In this document: positions 24,488 to 35,596 of the stretch, in pieces
Position numbering within the stretch: position 1 is the stretch's first letter
How the letters are laid out: every line of letters starts with the position of its first letter
Origin: Euglena gracilis
Taxonomy: Eukaryota; Euglenida; Euglenophyceae; Euglenales
Assembly (NCBI GenBank): GCA_039621445.1
Contig: CP154956.1
Coordinates: forward strand, 76,938,474 to 77,002,473
Reading direction: 5' to 3'
DNA length: 64,000 nucleotides
Translations under genes and position numbers: made by a program
The notes under the pieces: generated by a model
Seen by the model: only the letters and a program-made list of their open reading frames with translations
Databases searched by the model: none
What the model was told of the DNA's origin: nothing

Positions 24488-24829
24488 GAAAAATGATTTG
24501 TGTTTCAGGTTCAACTTCAAATGGGGCAAGTAATCTGCAAGGAATTACGGAACCGAAGTCAACGGACAGGATTCGAGTGTTTTGCAAGTGGGAATTAAAC
24601 GCATCTGCCATGCTGCCCTATGCCCTATTATCGAATGGTGGACCAAGGAATCTTAGGAGATTGCCAGTCGGTGGCTGATCAAAACGTTTTTTCTGAGGCG
24701 TGGGTTTTTCTTCTATTTTTTCTTTCTAGGGCAATGACAACGCTCCACTCCCAGATGGGGCTGTCAGAATATTTTTTATTCTCCCTGGCCCTGTGGTGAA
24801 GGTTTCAGCCTCGGGCAGGGGGTGGGCAG

Positions 24830-27185
24830 CCCTGGGGTATTTCCTCCCCTGGACCCCCATTTCTGGATGTGTTCGGGCCAGAACGGGGGGGGGGGGCAGC
24901 CATGGGGTATTTCTTCCCCTGAACTCCCGTTTCTGGAGGTGTGCGGGCCAGAACGGGGGGATCAGATTATTTTTGTTTGTGAACCCCGGTCCCCAACCGG
25001 AGCATGTTTTGGCAGAACCGTGCTGGGGGGGGGGGGCTGATCGAGGGGTATTTATGACCCTGCGACGAAAGTTGGTTGTGCTTTTATGGAATATACACAG
25101 GGTTCGGAGAATTATTTGCTGCCGAGGGTGATTTTTGTCAAGGCTGTCCAAAGTTCGTATGATCATTTGAAAGCAACGGACAGCCAGGGTATGCGGCTGG
25201 TCCAGATTTTGCAGCGAGCTCCACAGCTTTCTGCGGCTGTGGACTCAGCCCTGGCTGGGCTGAACCGCGACCCCAATGCCAGAAGGAGTGCCCAGTTTTT
25301 ATGTCGGAGACTTTTGGTTTCTTCCCCCACCAGGTTCAGGCTGTCGGCCAACACCTGGGGGGGGGTGAACCCTGAATTAAGGCTGTTTCGTGCCGAATCC
25401 AGGGTGTGACAGACCAATTATATCTTCCCAACCCTGAAATTTGGCTGGCTGGCCGAATTCGGGGGGGGGGAACAAAATTAAATTCCCCACCACAGATTTA
25501 CGGCTGTGGACCGATAATCTGGGTTTAGGGGACAGGAATAATTGTTGACTTTTCCCTCCTCCGAAAACCTAGGCCGATGGCAGGTCGGGGGGGGGATGTC
25601 AATCCCTCCCCAGCAGAAGTGCGGCTGGAAGTATGCCGAATTCTGGGCTGGGGGGGGGGCAGCAGGGCAGACCTTTTTTATATTCTTTTCCCCCTGACCT
25701 GGGCTGGCCGATTTCAGGTCGGGGGGGGGGATGTCAATCCCTCCCCAGCAGAAATGCGGCTGGAAGTAAGCCGAATTATGGGCTGGGGAGGCGCAGCCGG
25801 TCATTTCCTTTTTAAAACTCTTTCCCCTTTACCTGGGCTGGCCGAGGCCGAAGGCAGGTCGGGGGGGGGGTCAGGCTGGGCAGACTTTTTTTATACTCCT
25901 TTTCCCCCTGACCTGGGCTGGCCGATGGCCGAGCCAAAGGCAGGTCGGTGGGGGGGGGGTCAGGCTGGGCGTTGGATTTCCAATTGACTGACCCGGGTCG
26001 TCATGGAGCCAATGGCGAATGTCATTTACAGCCATCTGTCATGTTCGGGTGGGCCAGGTGAGGCTGTTTTAATGGATGCTTTTTACGGTTCACCCAGCAG
26101 TTTTGGAGTCGTTTGTGTTGTTTCGTCCACTCTGTGACCTGGGTTGTTGACCTCCAGGTTCAGGCGTTTAGCAGCACCGGAATAAGTGCAGCCTGGGCAG
26201 TTTATAACGTTCCTCCACCAGGGTTTTGGTTTTGCAGAACCGAAGGCCCTGGGGGGGGGGCATTTTTTATCTCTCCCAGCCGAAATATGGCTGAAAGGAA
26301 GCCAATTTCTGGGCTGGGGGGGGGCGGGCAGCATTTTTATCTCTCCCAGCGGAAATCTGGCCGGAAGGAAGCCAATTTCTGGGCTGGGGGGCAGCATTTT
26401 TATCTCTACCAGCGAAAATCTGGCCGGAAGGAAGCCAATTTCTGGGCTGGGGGGGGGGAGGTCTTTTGGTCTCTTTTCCTCCCCGAACCTGGGTCGGCTG
26501 ATGGCAGGTCGGGGGGGGGGGGCAGCAAAAGTACCCAGAACCACAGATTTGGGCTGTGGCTGATGCATTTTTACCTCCACCAGGTTTACGGTTGTACCGA
26601 ACCGAAAACCCTGGGGGGGGGGGGCAGGAATTTAATCGATCAGGATGAGAACGGCTGTGGCGGTGGCAGTGACAGTTTATTTTCTCAGTTTCTTTTCCCA
26701 GGTTTTTTTCAGGCTTTTTTTGGTTTGTTTGTGCAGAATTTATAGATTCTTCACATCAAAAATTAAGAAATTCAGAGTTTCTCCCCTGGGTTTTTTCTCC
26801 TGTTTTCAGACAGAGAACAGAGCCAGAATTTCGGGAAGAAATTTTGAGGATTTTCCACAGTCGGTTGGCATAAAAAATATCCCTCCTCTCAACCGTTTCG
26901 GGCTGGGTCAGCCCTCAACGATGGGGGGGGGGGGGCGGCTGTGCGAAGAAATATTTTCCCAGAATATTTCAGCCCAAAACATAAACACCCCAGCCAGTTT
27001 GGTGACAAGAGCCCAGAACTGGGGGGGGGGGCATCCCCGCAAGAGAACAGAATTGGTTCCATTCCCCAACCTGATTTTTGGCTGTTTAGAGCCGAAACCG
27101 GGGGGGGTCAGAATGAATTAATTTCCCGCCCTGATTTAGGCTCGTTCGGAGCCGAAATTCGGGGGGGGGGGCAGAATACAGAATT
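24830..27185. repeat. G-run satellite (degenerate modules of 62-140 bp)
   Basis: The stretch is made of related modules, each with a G run of 7-12 bases on the plus strand, usually after GCCGAA, GGTC or GGGCT. Sub-arrays: about 72-bp units at 24,834-24,965 (CCAGAACGGGG ends); about 137-bp units at 25,579, 25,716 and 25,855 (GGCAGGTCGGGG, TCAATCCCTCCCCAGCAGAA); and about 62-65 bp units at 26,260-26,455 (TTTTTATCTC, GGAAGGAAGCCAATTTCTGG). C runs of similar length are absent here. Open frames are repeat artefacts. Confidence 0.85.
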
Positions 27186-27737
27186 TAAAAAAACACGTTG
27201 TCCCCTCTGCAGGGTCTTCCCATTTTTCCTATATTCTGCTTCGACTTCCATCGATTGTCTATCCCACGAACTCAAGTACTTTGCACAAACTCAATTTCGT
27301 TTACAAGAATTCAATTGATTCGTTTGGTCTTCAATTCAATTTTTGCAAGCGGAGCGAGCGGTGTGACACGCAAGAGCAAGCGCACATCGGGGAATCAGGG
27401 AGGGGAAAAGCAAGTAGGGAGTCCACGGGCCGAGGTTAGGGAAATTCCAGGTTTAACCCCATTTTTAGCAACAGCCCAAAGCACTCCGGGGGGTGGACCT
27501 GAGCCCACCCACCCTTTGCATTCGCTGTGTCCGGTTCCCCTCGAGCGGGCCGGGTGGGGCGTATGCCGAGACCACGGGAACTGGAGCCCTCCGGGTTGCG
27601 GGAGGGGACAGTCCCCCGGGGGGATTGGGGGAAAACCTGCCAACGCACCCAGGAGTGGCTGAAGGCTACGGAACTTTTGAAAATCGATCCTACGCCGGGG
27701 ACCCGAGGACGGGTTCCGCGGGCATGGTCGCAGAGGT
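27186..27737. other. Leader region upstream of element 1
   Basis: No gene recognised. The sequence leaves the G-run satellite at about 27,185 and becomes GC-balanced. It may hold the untranslated leader or a decayed 5' LTR of element 1, but no second LTR copy exists in the window to define one. Confidence 0.35.
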
Positions 27738-28111
27738 TTGTCAACTGATCATGTTGTTAGTCATGATCAGTTTGAAAATGCAGCGACTTTTCAGTATTCT
27801 CAGAAATTTTCCCCCCAGTTTCAGATGAGTGGAAATACTTCTCACACCATTTCAGATTTGGCACGTTCTTCAAATGAAGACCTGGGTGCACTTGTGTTAA
27901 TTTCCCAGCCGGCTGCTGAGGAATTTACTTTCGGCAGAACACCAGGATTTTTCAGGAATTCTGGCCCAGATTTTTCTGGGATGGGGGTATTCAATTTTCT
28001 GGTTTTTTATCTCCCAGTGGCCCCAGAAATCTTGAGTTCACAAACCAGCCCACCGATATTCAGCAAATTGAGTGGAACCCGGTTGCAACTTCAGATTCAA
28101 CACCAGCATTT

Positions 28112-29632
28112 TTGCAGATTGCTGGAAACCCTAATTTTTCACCAATGTGTTTTCCTGGAACAGCGATTGTAAATTTAGACGGGGATCAGACCTTCAGTGG
28201 GGTAGCAGCACCCACTGGAGGGCTGGGTTTTGTGGACTCCCGCATGCACTTTCAGCCCAACGATAATCTTCCTTTACTCCCTGTCCCTCTGCCCCATCCT
28301 CTACATGGTCCCTGTTCAGCGGGTGCAACCACAGGGGAGGTCCAGGGGGTTTTCCAAGGGGATGAGCTAACGGATAAGGATATGCAAGACCTGATCCAAA
28401 CCCAAGTTACATTGGATGTATTTTTAACAGAGGAGGGTGAGAGATATCCACGGGAGGTGGTAAAGGCACGGGTGCAAGAGTGGCAGAAGGGCTTACACCC
28501 AGGGGGGGAGCCGTTGGAAGACCCGATGGAGGGCTCCTCCACCAACCCCCTAATTCGAGTGAGGGGCACACCCCCATCTGATGAATCAGTGATGGAGGTG
28601 AAAAGACCCCACCAAGGTCTGGGGGTGGGTGATACGCAGAAAGATGGGCAAACTGACATTTTTCTGAACAGTGATTCTAGCCAGCCAGCCCAGCCCCAAA
28701 TGGATTGTGGGGAGGAGGGCCCGGCTGCCCCATACCCATTTTGGGAGGAAGAAAATGAACGATGGGAGTTGTGGGCCCAGGGGCTGTCAACTCAGCTGAA
28801 TCAGATGAATGCCAGAGTTCCGAGTATGGAGGAGCAAGTGGTTCTGCATGATGCACAGCCACTCGCTGCCAATATTGAAAAGCCTTTGGATGAGACGAGG
28901 GCACAAGTAGTGGAACACCTGGTTACGGAGGGCGTCAAATTAACAAACGCATTGGAGCAAAAGGCCGAGCAGATTTTGCTTCAATGCAGAAACAAGGTCG
29001 ATCAACATATGCTGGAATTTTCTGCACAGCAGCAGGACCATATTTCCAACTTTGTTCAGCGGGCCGTGGCTGAACTCCAAATCCAAATGACCTGTGTCAG
29101 GTCAGAAAATAATTTGGTGCAACATTTTGAGAGGAATTATCAAAAGGAGAGACAGAAAAATGAGAATTTGGAGAGAGGACTGCAAGAAATCCAACAAGAG
29201 ATGAAAAGCTTTCAACAGGAGCAAATGACAGAAATAAGATTGCTCCATGAAAATCAGAATCAGCAAATCCTGACACTGGGTCAGCAATTTACGGCGCTTA
29301 CCCAGAGACAGGATGCGTTGATACAACAAATTCATGGCAGGGTCCTGCATAATGAAGCTGTGCAGTCGCAGGTCCAGCATAGTTTGATGCAAAGTATTGC
29401 TGGGGGGCAACAATCGGCAGAAAAGGGGATCCATGATTTGGAGGGTGCTATGCGAGGTTTTTCGCTGGGACTCCAATCATGCTCATCCCAACACAAAATC
29501 TGCAGGGGGCAGTTCAAAATGTTGAGAGAGTGGTTCAGTCTGCTTTGGGGCAAGTGGCCAACCAGTTTTTGTCGTCAGAATTTTCAGCAGCAAGAACAAA
29601 CGATAAGCTCCTCCAGGTTGAAAGAGACCTAA
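28112..29632 (+). pseudogene. Element 1 gag, N-terminal and coiled-coil part
   Basis: An acidic, Pro-rich N terminus is followed from about residue 215 by a long heptad-rich, Gln/Glu-rich coiled coil (NLERGLQEIQQEMKSFQQEQ and neighbours). The frame probably begins upstream, near 27,738, in a different phase. After about 29,480 this frame degenerates and the coiled coil continues in frame +1 (NVERVVQSALGQVANQF), so a frameshift lies there. In retrotransposon gags such coiled coils support multimerisation; that role is inferred here. Confidence 0.7.
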
Positions 29633-30474
29633 AGGAGAAATCGTCATCTTCCACAGTCGCAGTCCCAGCACCGGTGGTAGTGCCTGCGACTGTGAATGTG
29701 GAACCAGTGATAACGATGCAGAAACCGGCTGACCTTGTGCAACCTGTTCTCGCACGAGCCACCCCTGAGATTGGTTTTGTTTTGGAACCACTTGAAGAAC
29801 GTCCAACCCCATTGTTTTCAGGATTTTTTCCTTCATTGCAAAGCGGGAATCAAGGTCCCACTTATTCCATTCGACCAGTTTCTGCGGGGGGTGGAACAGG
29901 GGGTCAGCACCATCCGATTTTACCCCTGGGGGGTGACCTGGTGGTGTCAGAAATTGCCAAGTCAATTAGACCTCCCCGATTCGACGACAGGTCTTCTGAT
30001 TGGCAGAATTTTGAGGCATATTGGGAAATGTATTGGCAGTCCATTTCCCTGAGGATGGAATACGGGGAGGCAATGAAGCTGCAGATTTTCAAGTCCTGTT
30101 TGTGTGACAGTCTCAAACAGGAAATTAAATTTCTGCAAAGTTCAGGTGCAAAGCCTGGATTCACGCCGGTTTTTGCGCGTATCAAGGCGAGATATGCACC
30201 TGAAAATAACTTTGAAGCTAGGAGGGCTTGGTATAACATATCGTTGAAGACCCCTGGAAAGACCACCCGGGCAGATTGGAATGATTTCTGGGTGAGATTC
30301 ATGTCAGCCCAGCTTTGCGTGGAGGATGCATCTGCCGAGGAAGCAATTCAGTTGCTCCTCAACAGAGTTCCTGATTTATATCGAAGTAGATTACAGAGGA
30401 TTCTTGCATTAAAACACACAAAAATCCCCGTGTCAGGATGTTTGCCCCACCTGATTTGTCAGATCAGGTGTTAA
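29479..30474 (+). pseudogene. Element 1 gag, capsid part
   Basis: Starts with the end of the coiled coil, then a Pro/Val-rich linker. From about residue 155 it has a capsid-like region: PRFDDRSSDWQNFEAYW, FARIKARYAPENNFEARRAW, TTRADWNDFWVRFMSAQL and a helical end YRSRLQRILALK. This matches the all-helical layout of retrotransposon gag capsids and the equivalent regions of elements 2 and 3. The frame ends soon after 30,430, where a shift moves the next domain to another frame. Confidence 0.75.
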
Positions 30475-31215
30475 GCAACACAATTACAAGTTTGGTTGGC
30501 ACTCCCCCCAAGGCAGTGAAATCATTGGGAGGGGGGGAGTACATAGTGGCTTTTGAATCCAGGACTCCCATGGAAAGGTTGATCAATTTCAATGGGATGC
30601 GGATTGCCAATTACCCCAGACCCCTACAGATCGAAGGAATAGAGTGGAAAATCACCCTGGATGAAATGTTCAGGCTGGTGGATGACAAATTGTGGATCCG
30701 CGAAAGACAGGATAAGGTCCTGAATTTAAACGACCACAAGCCCCAGTGTTCCAAAACCACACGCTTTTCTCCCAAAGGTCTCACCATCGAGCAGGGTGAG
30801 ACTGAAATGGAGGGGGAGATTTTCTAGGTGGCAGCAAAACGTGAACCGGCGAAGAAAGTTGACCCGGTTCAACAGCCAGCCCAGCCAGCCCCACCACAGG
30901 TGCAGCCAACTAAAGCTCCACTTGAGGTGCGACCCACCCAGCAAAATTGGCAACACCCACCCGCAAACCGCCAATCAGGTTGTTACTACAGTGGTGCCCC
31001 GTCTCACTTCAAAAGGGAATGCCCAGAATACAATGCACTCTTTTGCTCTGGGAAGGGGAGCAAGGGAGGCGATGGGCAAAGGCTTTTCAGATTGGGGGAA
31101 AGGGAAAGGCAAAGGGAAAGGGCCACATGCCTCTCCTCACCAGCCAGTGCAGGGTGAAGGGAAGGGCGAAGGCCCGGCCCAGCCAGCACCTGCTCAGCCT
31201 CGGGATGCTAAGTAG
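30438..31215 (+). pseudogene. Element 1 gag C-terminal part: RRM-like domain, zinc knuckle, Gly/Lys tail
   Basis: The first part has an RRM-like pattern: a VRMFAPPDL strand, a helix, GGGEYIVAFESRTPMERLIN, then NGMRIANYPRPLQI. An in-frame TAG at 30,825 and a later frame change interrupt it. A CCHC-type knuckle follows at about 30,981-31,022 (CYYSGAPSHFKREC), in which the second Cys is Ser (codon AGT). A GKGKGKG-rich tail in the next frame ends at TAG 31,213-31,215. That stop is followed by GGGGGGCC, the same context as the gag stop of element 2. Confidence 0.7.
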
Positions 31216-31571
31216 GGGGGCCTTGGGTTTTGAGGGGGCAGGACCTCTGGCTGTCAGGACCCCTCCACAGTGAAATGTGCTAACCACCCCAACCCTAAAT
31301 CAAACCCGAAATCTTCCTTGCACCTCTGCCCGTCGGCACCAACCGTTGAGTCAATTCCTCCAGTGCGTCTGCCTTCCAATTGTGGGAGTGCGGTGGCAGT
31401 GCCTCCATTGACAGTATTCTTGGGGAGCCAGCCAACCACTCCAGATTTTCCCAGCTTTCTCCTCGCAATTTAAACGGTCAGCATGGTAAGGGGAAAGGTT
31501 TTGTGGGCGGCCCATCTCACCATCAGGACCCCCCACAGGTGCCAGGAACCACACAGGCGGGTGGTTCCCAG

Positions 31572-32200
31572 AAAAGATGGAGAATGCTGGATTTGTTTTC
31601 TGGAACCAATAGCGTGGGAAATAAATTCCGGACCAAGGGTATGAAGTCATTCCCCTGGACATCCAACCCCACGGAAAACCCACAATTTGCAGGGACATTT
31701 TGGATTGGGATTACAGGGAATTTTCCAGCAATTATTTTGACATAATAGCAGCTGGCCCTCCCTGTGAAGACTACTCCAATGCCAAGGTTCAGAGGCCAAG
31801 GGATTTTGAAAAGGCTGATGCCCTGGTTCAAAGAACTCTTGAAATTATAGAGTACTTTCAACCACGGTTTTGGTGGATTGAGAACCCCAGGTTTGGGTTT
31901 CTGCGATCCAAGGATTTTACGCAGGATTTGAATTTCATCGATGTGGATTATTGCCAATTTTCTTGTTGCGGCTCCTGGAAGCCAACAAGAATTTGGTGTT
32001 GTCCACGAATTGCAGGCCTCCCTAATGTTTTGTGCGATAAACAGACCTGTGAAAACCTGCTGGTGACTCCCTGGGGCACCAGGAGACACCGAGAAAGGCT
32101 GGGTGGAAATGAGATGAGTTTTTCACCCAAGCAAAAAGGGAGGATGCCTGGTGCATTGGTGGATTACCTGATGAGTGCACCCCCATTACGTAAGGGACAA
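31572..32200 (+). pseudogene. Element 1 cytosine-5 DNA methyltransferase domain
   Basis: Motif I (MLDLFSGTNSVGNKF, SAM binding) lies in one frame. After a one-base shift near 31,636 the rest follows: catalytic PPC loop in AAGPPCEDYSNAK, motif VI WWIENPRFGFL, YCQFS, motif VIII-like KPTRIW, and motif X-like LGGNEMSFSPKQKGRMPGAL. This is the compact bacterial/viral-type C5 methyltransferase layout with a short target-recognition region. It would methylate cytosine in DNA, possibly the element's own copies (inferred). The frameshift makes this copy inactive unless it is sequence error. Confidence 0.8.
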
Positions 32201-33136
32201 ATTCTTTCGGGGCTGGGTGAAAGGACCTCACACCCAGTGAAATTGCCCCTGAAGTTCAACGGGGAATTTCAGCCGAATCTGGTCTCGTGTGAGACGGAAT
32301 TTTATGAAGCATCCATGGAGGTGGATGCAATTCTGTCTTTTCCATGGATGTCCCAGAATCACATTGGCGTTTTCCCCCACCATAAAGCCTTGGCCATTGA
32401 TGAACCGTATTTTGCTCTCCTGTATGGTTGGACAGGAGAGAGGAAGCAAAAGAGGAAACGGTGTGGGAAGGACCAAAGGAGACATGTGAGGGTGATCCGT
32501 GAGGGTGAACCACTAAGGTCCGGAATCCCAGCGCAAGCAGCTGTTTCACAGGATTTTGACACTGAGTTTGAACAAATCCTGTGGAAAATGAAGTTGCAAG
32601 TACCACCTGAGGGTCACAATTGTGACGGTGAAAATCTCACCCGGGCTGAGAGGAGGCATATTTCCAAGGCCATACGCAACATTGTTGGGGCACGTGAGGA
32701 GGAAAACGTGGATCCCAGAATTCTGGACCTGCGAGAAAAAATTCAGAGGGATTATGACGGGGTGGTCTTTGACAAGGAACCGCTCAAGGACCCACCTGTC
32801 AGAGGCCCATATGGGAATGCCTCAATACCCCTCAAGGAAGGTGCCGTACCCACCCGAGCCAAACCTTTTCGCTTGCACGGGGAGAAGTTCGAGGCCCATT
32901 GCAAAGTGACAAGGGAATGGCAGGATCGGGGGTACATCGAAAGAACTCCTGAGGGGGTCGTCAGTGAATGGATGTCCAATACTTTTGTTGTTCCTAAAAA
33001 GGATGGTGACTGGCGAGGGGTGGTAGATATGAGGGGTCCGAATTCCCAGACTCGGAGGATCTCATATCCACTACCTGTGATTGAAGATTTGTTGGTGAAA
33101 CAGGGTGGGAGGCATTTTTTTCAATCATGGATTTGA
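32201..33136 (+). pseudogene. Element 1 pol: linker domain and RT fingers
   Basis: Continuous with the methyltransferase frame. It has a conserved linker (ILSFPWMSQNHIGVFPHHKA), then an acidic region and the typical entry to Ty3-like RT: DPPVRGPYGNASIPLKEG, FVVPKKDGDWRGVVDMRGPN, RISYPLPVIEDLL. No Asp-Thr/Ser-Gly protease motif was found between gag and RT. The frame is lost at about 33,120, just before RT motif A. Confidence 0.8.
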
Positions 33137-33590
33137 GACAGGCCTTCCACCAGCAACCCTTACACCCAGATAGTCGACACATCACAGCTTGTTACACTCC
33201 ACTGGGGGTTTTCCAGTGGGAGGTAAATGTAATGGGTCTGACAAACGCCAGTCAACAGATCCAACAGATGATGGAGGACGTGTTATCATCGGTGAGGGAT
33301 GTAGCTGACCCCTTCATCGATGATATTTTGGTTGGAACTCGGGTGGAGGAGGGGGAGGATCTCCCAGCAGCCCACGAAAGGGACCTGAGACGGGTGCTGG
33401 AAGTCCTCAAGGATGCCAAATTGATATGTGATGTCCGAAAGTGTAAGTTTTTTTGTCAAGGGGGTTGCATTTTGCGGCCATGTTCTGGAGAACGGGACCC
33501 GTAGACCAGAACCTGGCAAGCTCAGGGCCATTGAGAAATGGCAAAGGCCACAGACGATCACGCCCTTGCCTCCCACCTTGTGAACTTGGT
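33127..33590 (+). pseudogene. Element 1 pol: RT palm and thumb
   Basis: Continues RT in another frame: MDLRQAFHQQPLHPDSRHIT (motif A), GVFQWEVNVMGLTNA, and the catalytic FIDDILVG box (33,316-33,339; F replaces the usual Y). After about 33,470 a further frame change leads to a CGHVLENGTRRPEPGKL thumb and QRPQTIT, ending at the insertion of a DNA transposon near 33,590. Confidence 0.8.
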
Positions 33591-34505
33591 ATGTGCATTA
33601 CTCTCACCCGCACAGGACTTCGGCTCGGAGTGATCCTCCTAGGCCGCTTTTTTCCTGAAGCAAGACAAGACGCTCACACCAGGGATTGCACCCAGAGTGT
33701 ACAAATATGGGCTCCTGCCAACTTGAGTTCCCTTGAAATGGGAAGGGGCATTGTCACAAACCAATACAGCTGGGGTGTCCGGTTGCAAACCGAATCGAAT
33801 GCGCCTGAAAAGAGATTCACAGAGAAAGTTTAACGCACAGGACAAACCTTTCATCCAACACTGTGGCCAGTTGCCGCAACACTCTGAACCACGAAGTTGA
33901 AGTTTGACACTTCTTTTCAGTGTAATCGTGAAATATTTTGTCACTTTGTTCCTCTTCCACCAGCCTGGAAGAAAATCACGCAAGTACTCCATATGAACAA
34001 AAAACGTACCTTGGCATGCACAGTCGTGTCTTCCCACGCCAAATAATCTGTGTTAGGATGACATCACCATTCCGACTGGTAATTGGAGTTGCTGTCACTT
34101 GACGCTTGTCATGCTCATCTGTTTGAGAAGATAAATGTCACCATGTACGCGTGCACAGCATACTGATCATGTATGTTGACCATTGTTCTTCAGCATTGTA
34201 GGTGCCTCGGGCACGCGGGACATACTGTAAGGGCGTCTCATCCAGTCCCAGTTGCATCTCGATGGGGATCGGGACATCCCACGAAATTCCCCAATCCAAG
34301 GGACTTTCCACAACCTGGGCAAATTCAAATCGCCATGAGTTGACCAAGGCAATGTCATTGGAGCTGAGCGGCAGTGGCAGAGGGGGATAAAACATGGTGT
34401 GGAGAACACTGAAAAAAAACCCTCTGGTTGGTCGGTCTGTGGTGCTGCGTCAAACCTTTGATGCCATGCCGTCTCCTAAAACTTTTCACCCAATGTGACG
34501 TAGAG
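33590..34505 (-). mobile_element. pogo-like DNA transposon inserted in element 1
   Basis: The minus-strand transposase fragments are flanked by the RT thumb (ending QTIT) and the resuming RT connection (LRAFLGFTNYYSS-type at about 34,507), so the block interrupted element 1. Terminal inverted repeats and a TA target duplication could not be recognised. The transposase N terminus is cut at the junction, so the copy is probably defective. Confidence 0.7.
33639..34505 (-). pseudogene. DDE transposase, pogo/Tigger-like, with tiny introns
   Basis: Read on the minus strand: a helix-turn-helix part (HWVKSFRRRHGIKGLTQ, about 34,510-34,445), then FAQVVESPLDWGISWDVPIP, the first catalytic Asp in LGLDETPLQYVPRARGTY, DKRQVTATPITSRNGDVIL, IIWRGKTRLCMPR, RVLRQLATVLDER and the second Asp in LVCDNAPSHFKG (about 33,746-33,760). 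Three GT-AG introns restore one frame: 34,119-34,163 (45 bp), 33,965-34,009 (45 bp) and 33,805-33,847 (43 bp). An A8 (T8 on the coding strand) near 34,413 breaks the frame between the first two parts. The third catalytic acid was not located. Confidence 0.7.
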
Positions 34506-34795
34506 CATTTTTGGGTTTTACGAACTACTACAGTTCGTAGGTCAAGGAGTATGCACGGGTTGTGTCCGGACTCCAAGACAAGTTGAAAATTCTACGCAGC
34601 GAGGGGAAAAAGGGATCCAAAAAACGAATCACATGGGATAAGGAAGATGAGGTGGCATTTGAGAAAAAAAATCAAGGCTCTATGGGGAGCTCATCTTGCA
34701 AAGGGTGAACCCCGACAAGCCTTTTGTCTTGAGAGCTGACGCAAGCCAATATGCAATAGGGGCCACGTTGGAGCAACTCATAGACGAGGATCGGG
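34506..34795 (+). pseudogene. Element 1 RT connection and RNase H start
   Basis: Resumes after the transposon: FGFTNYYSS-like, LQDKLKILRSEGKKGSKKRI, ITWDKEDEVAFEK, then, after a frame change, VNPDKPFVLRADASQYAIGA with the first RNase H Asp, and LEQLIDEDRAP. It ends at about 34,795, where the sequence changes to the gag-like minus-strand sequence of element 3. Confidence 0.75.
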
Positions 34796-34906
34796 CACCG
34801 TTTTCTGGGGCTGGGCTGGCCTGGCTTCCTCGGATTTTACTTCTGAGACTGAAAAAATGTCGAGGCCCCCAGCCCAGTGGTCCTCCTGGTGGGCTGAGGC
34901 CCGCCG

Positions 34907-35239
34907 TGTATACGTCGGTCGTCACCACCCGCCGTTGGACGGCCACGGGGCAGCTCATACTACTTGCCGTGGCACGCCCTCAGGCGGGGAACTACACCCA
35001 AGGTCCGGCCAACCAGTGTCTCGTCCTTGGGCGCAGTTGCACGCGCCGGTCGATCCCCGCGGTATGCCCTCTGCCCGTACGGGATCGACCAGGACTCACA
35101 CGGCGGGACCTGGGTCTCGAACCCACGACCTCCCGCGTGTGAGCCCAGCACCTTACCGAATAAGCTACTCGAGCGATACTCGGCTTGGTACTACGCGCCG
35201 GCTACCAACCTCCGTAGGATCTCCCGTCTGCCGCACACA
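34907..35239 (-). repeat. TRIM 3' LTR
   Basis: Identical to the 5' LTR. Identity of both LTRs implies recent insertion. Confidence 0.9.
35102..35174 (-). other. tRNA-Val(CAC)-like segment inside TRIM 3' LTR
   Basis: On the minus strand the sequence fits tRNA numbering without gaps: T8, A9, a 4-bp D stem, G18-G19, A21, T33 with anticodon CAC (34-36), a 5-base variable loop, T loop TTCGAGA with 4 of 5 stem pairs, A box TAGCTTATTCGG and B box GGTTCGAGACC. The acceptor stem pairs poorly and the anticodon stem has 3 of 5 pairs, so it is a tRNA-derived pol III promoter-like segment, not a working tRNA. The identical segment in the other LTR is at 35,792-35,864. Confidence 0.65.
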
Positions 35240-35249
35240 CTCCCCTCCC
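35240..35249 (-). other. TRIM polypurine tract
   Basis: GGGAGGGGAG on the minus strand, immediately before the TG of the 3' LTR; expected primer for plus-strand synthesis. Confidence 0.8.
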
Positions 35250-35584
35250 AAGAGCCTTACTACACTAGCCCACTGCGTCACTATGGCCGTGGCCCCTGCA
35301 GCTCGGGTTATGCCTCACACGGCCCTAGTTGGCTGAGTGCTTCTCACGAGTACTGCGTCACCAGGCTGCCGACCCCTGCAGCTCGGGTTTGCTATTGCCG
35401 GCAGTTTACGTGTTGTCGACTTCCACGGGCTCTGCCGCCTTGGAGCGTCCCCCTTAGCATCGGCTTGAGACTTTGGAACGGTGTAGGAGTTTCAGTCGCC
35501 CTAGACTCGGCGCGTCCGCCTCCGCCTTCCGGGCGCCGTGGGGTCAGGCTCTGACTTCCCGGTTCGTGTGGTATTAGACGGGTT

Positions 35585-35596
35585 CCTCTGCTACCA
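35585..35596 (-). other. TRIM primer-binding site (initiator tRNA-Met type)
   Basis: TGGTAGCAGAGG on the minus strand, immediately after the CA end of the 5' LTR. Complementary to CCUCUGCUACCA, the 3' end of typical eukaryotic initiator tRNA-Met. Confidence 0.85.

Larger units (their letters stand above)
27738..34795 (+). mobile_element. Element 1: decayed Ty3-like LTR retrotransposon with cytosine methyltransferase
   Basis: Order on the plus strand: gag (coiled coil, capsid, RRM-like, zinc knuckle, Gly/Lys tail), cytosine-5 methyltransferase, conserved linker, RT, start of RNase H. Several frameshifts break the reading frame (near 29,480, 30,430, 31,030, 31,636, 33,120 and 33,470). A pogo-like DNA transposon lies between RT and RNase H (about 33,590-34,505). 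The element stops inside RNase H at about 34,795, where minus-strand element 3 begins. No integrase and no LTR pair remain, so it is a relic. Confidence 0.85.

Noticed and set aside
35102-35174. Functional tRNA-Val gene
   Set aside because: Acceptor stem mostly unpaired, anticodon stem weak, and the segment lies inside an LTR repeated identically in the TRIM.
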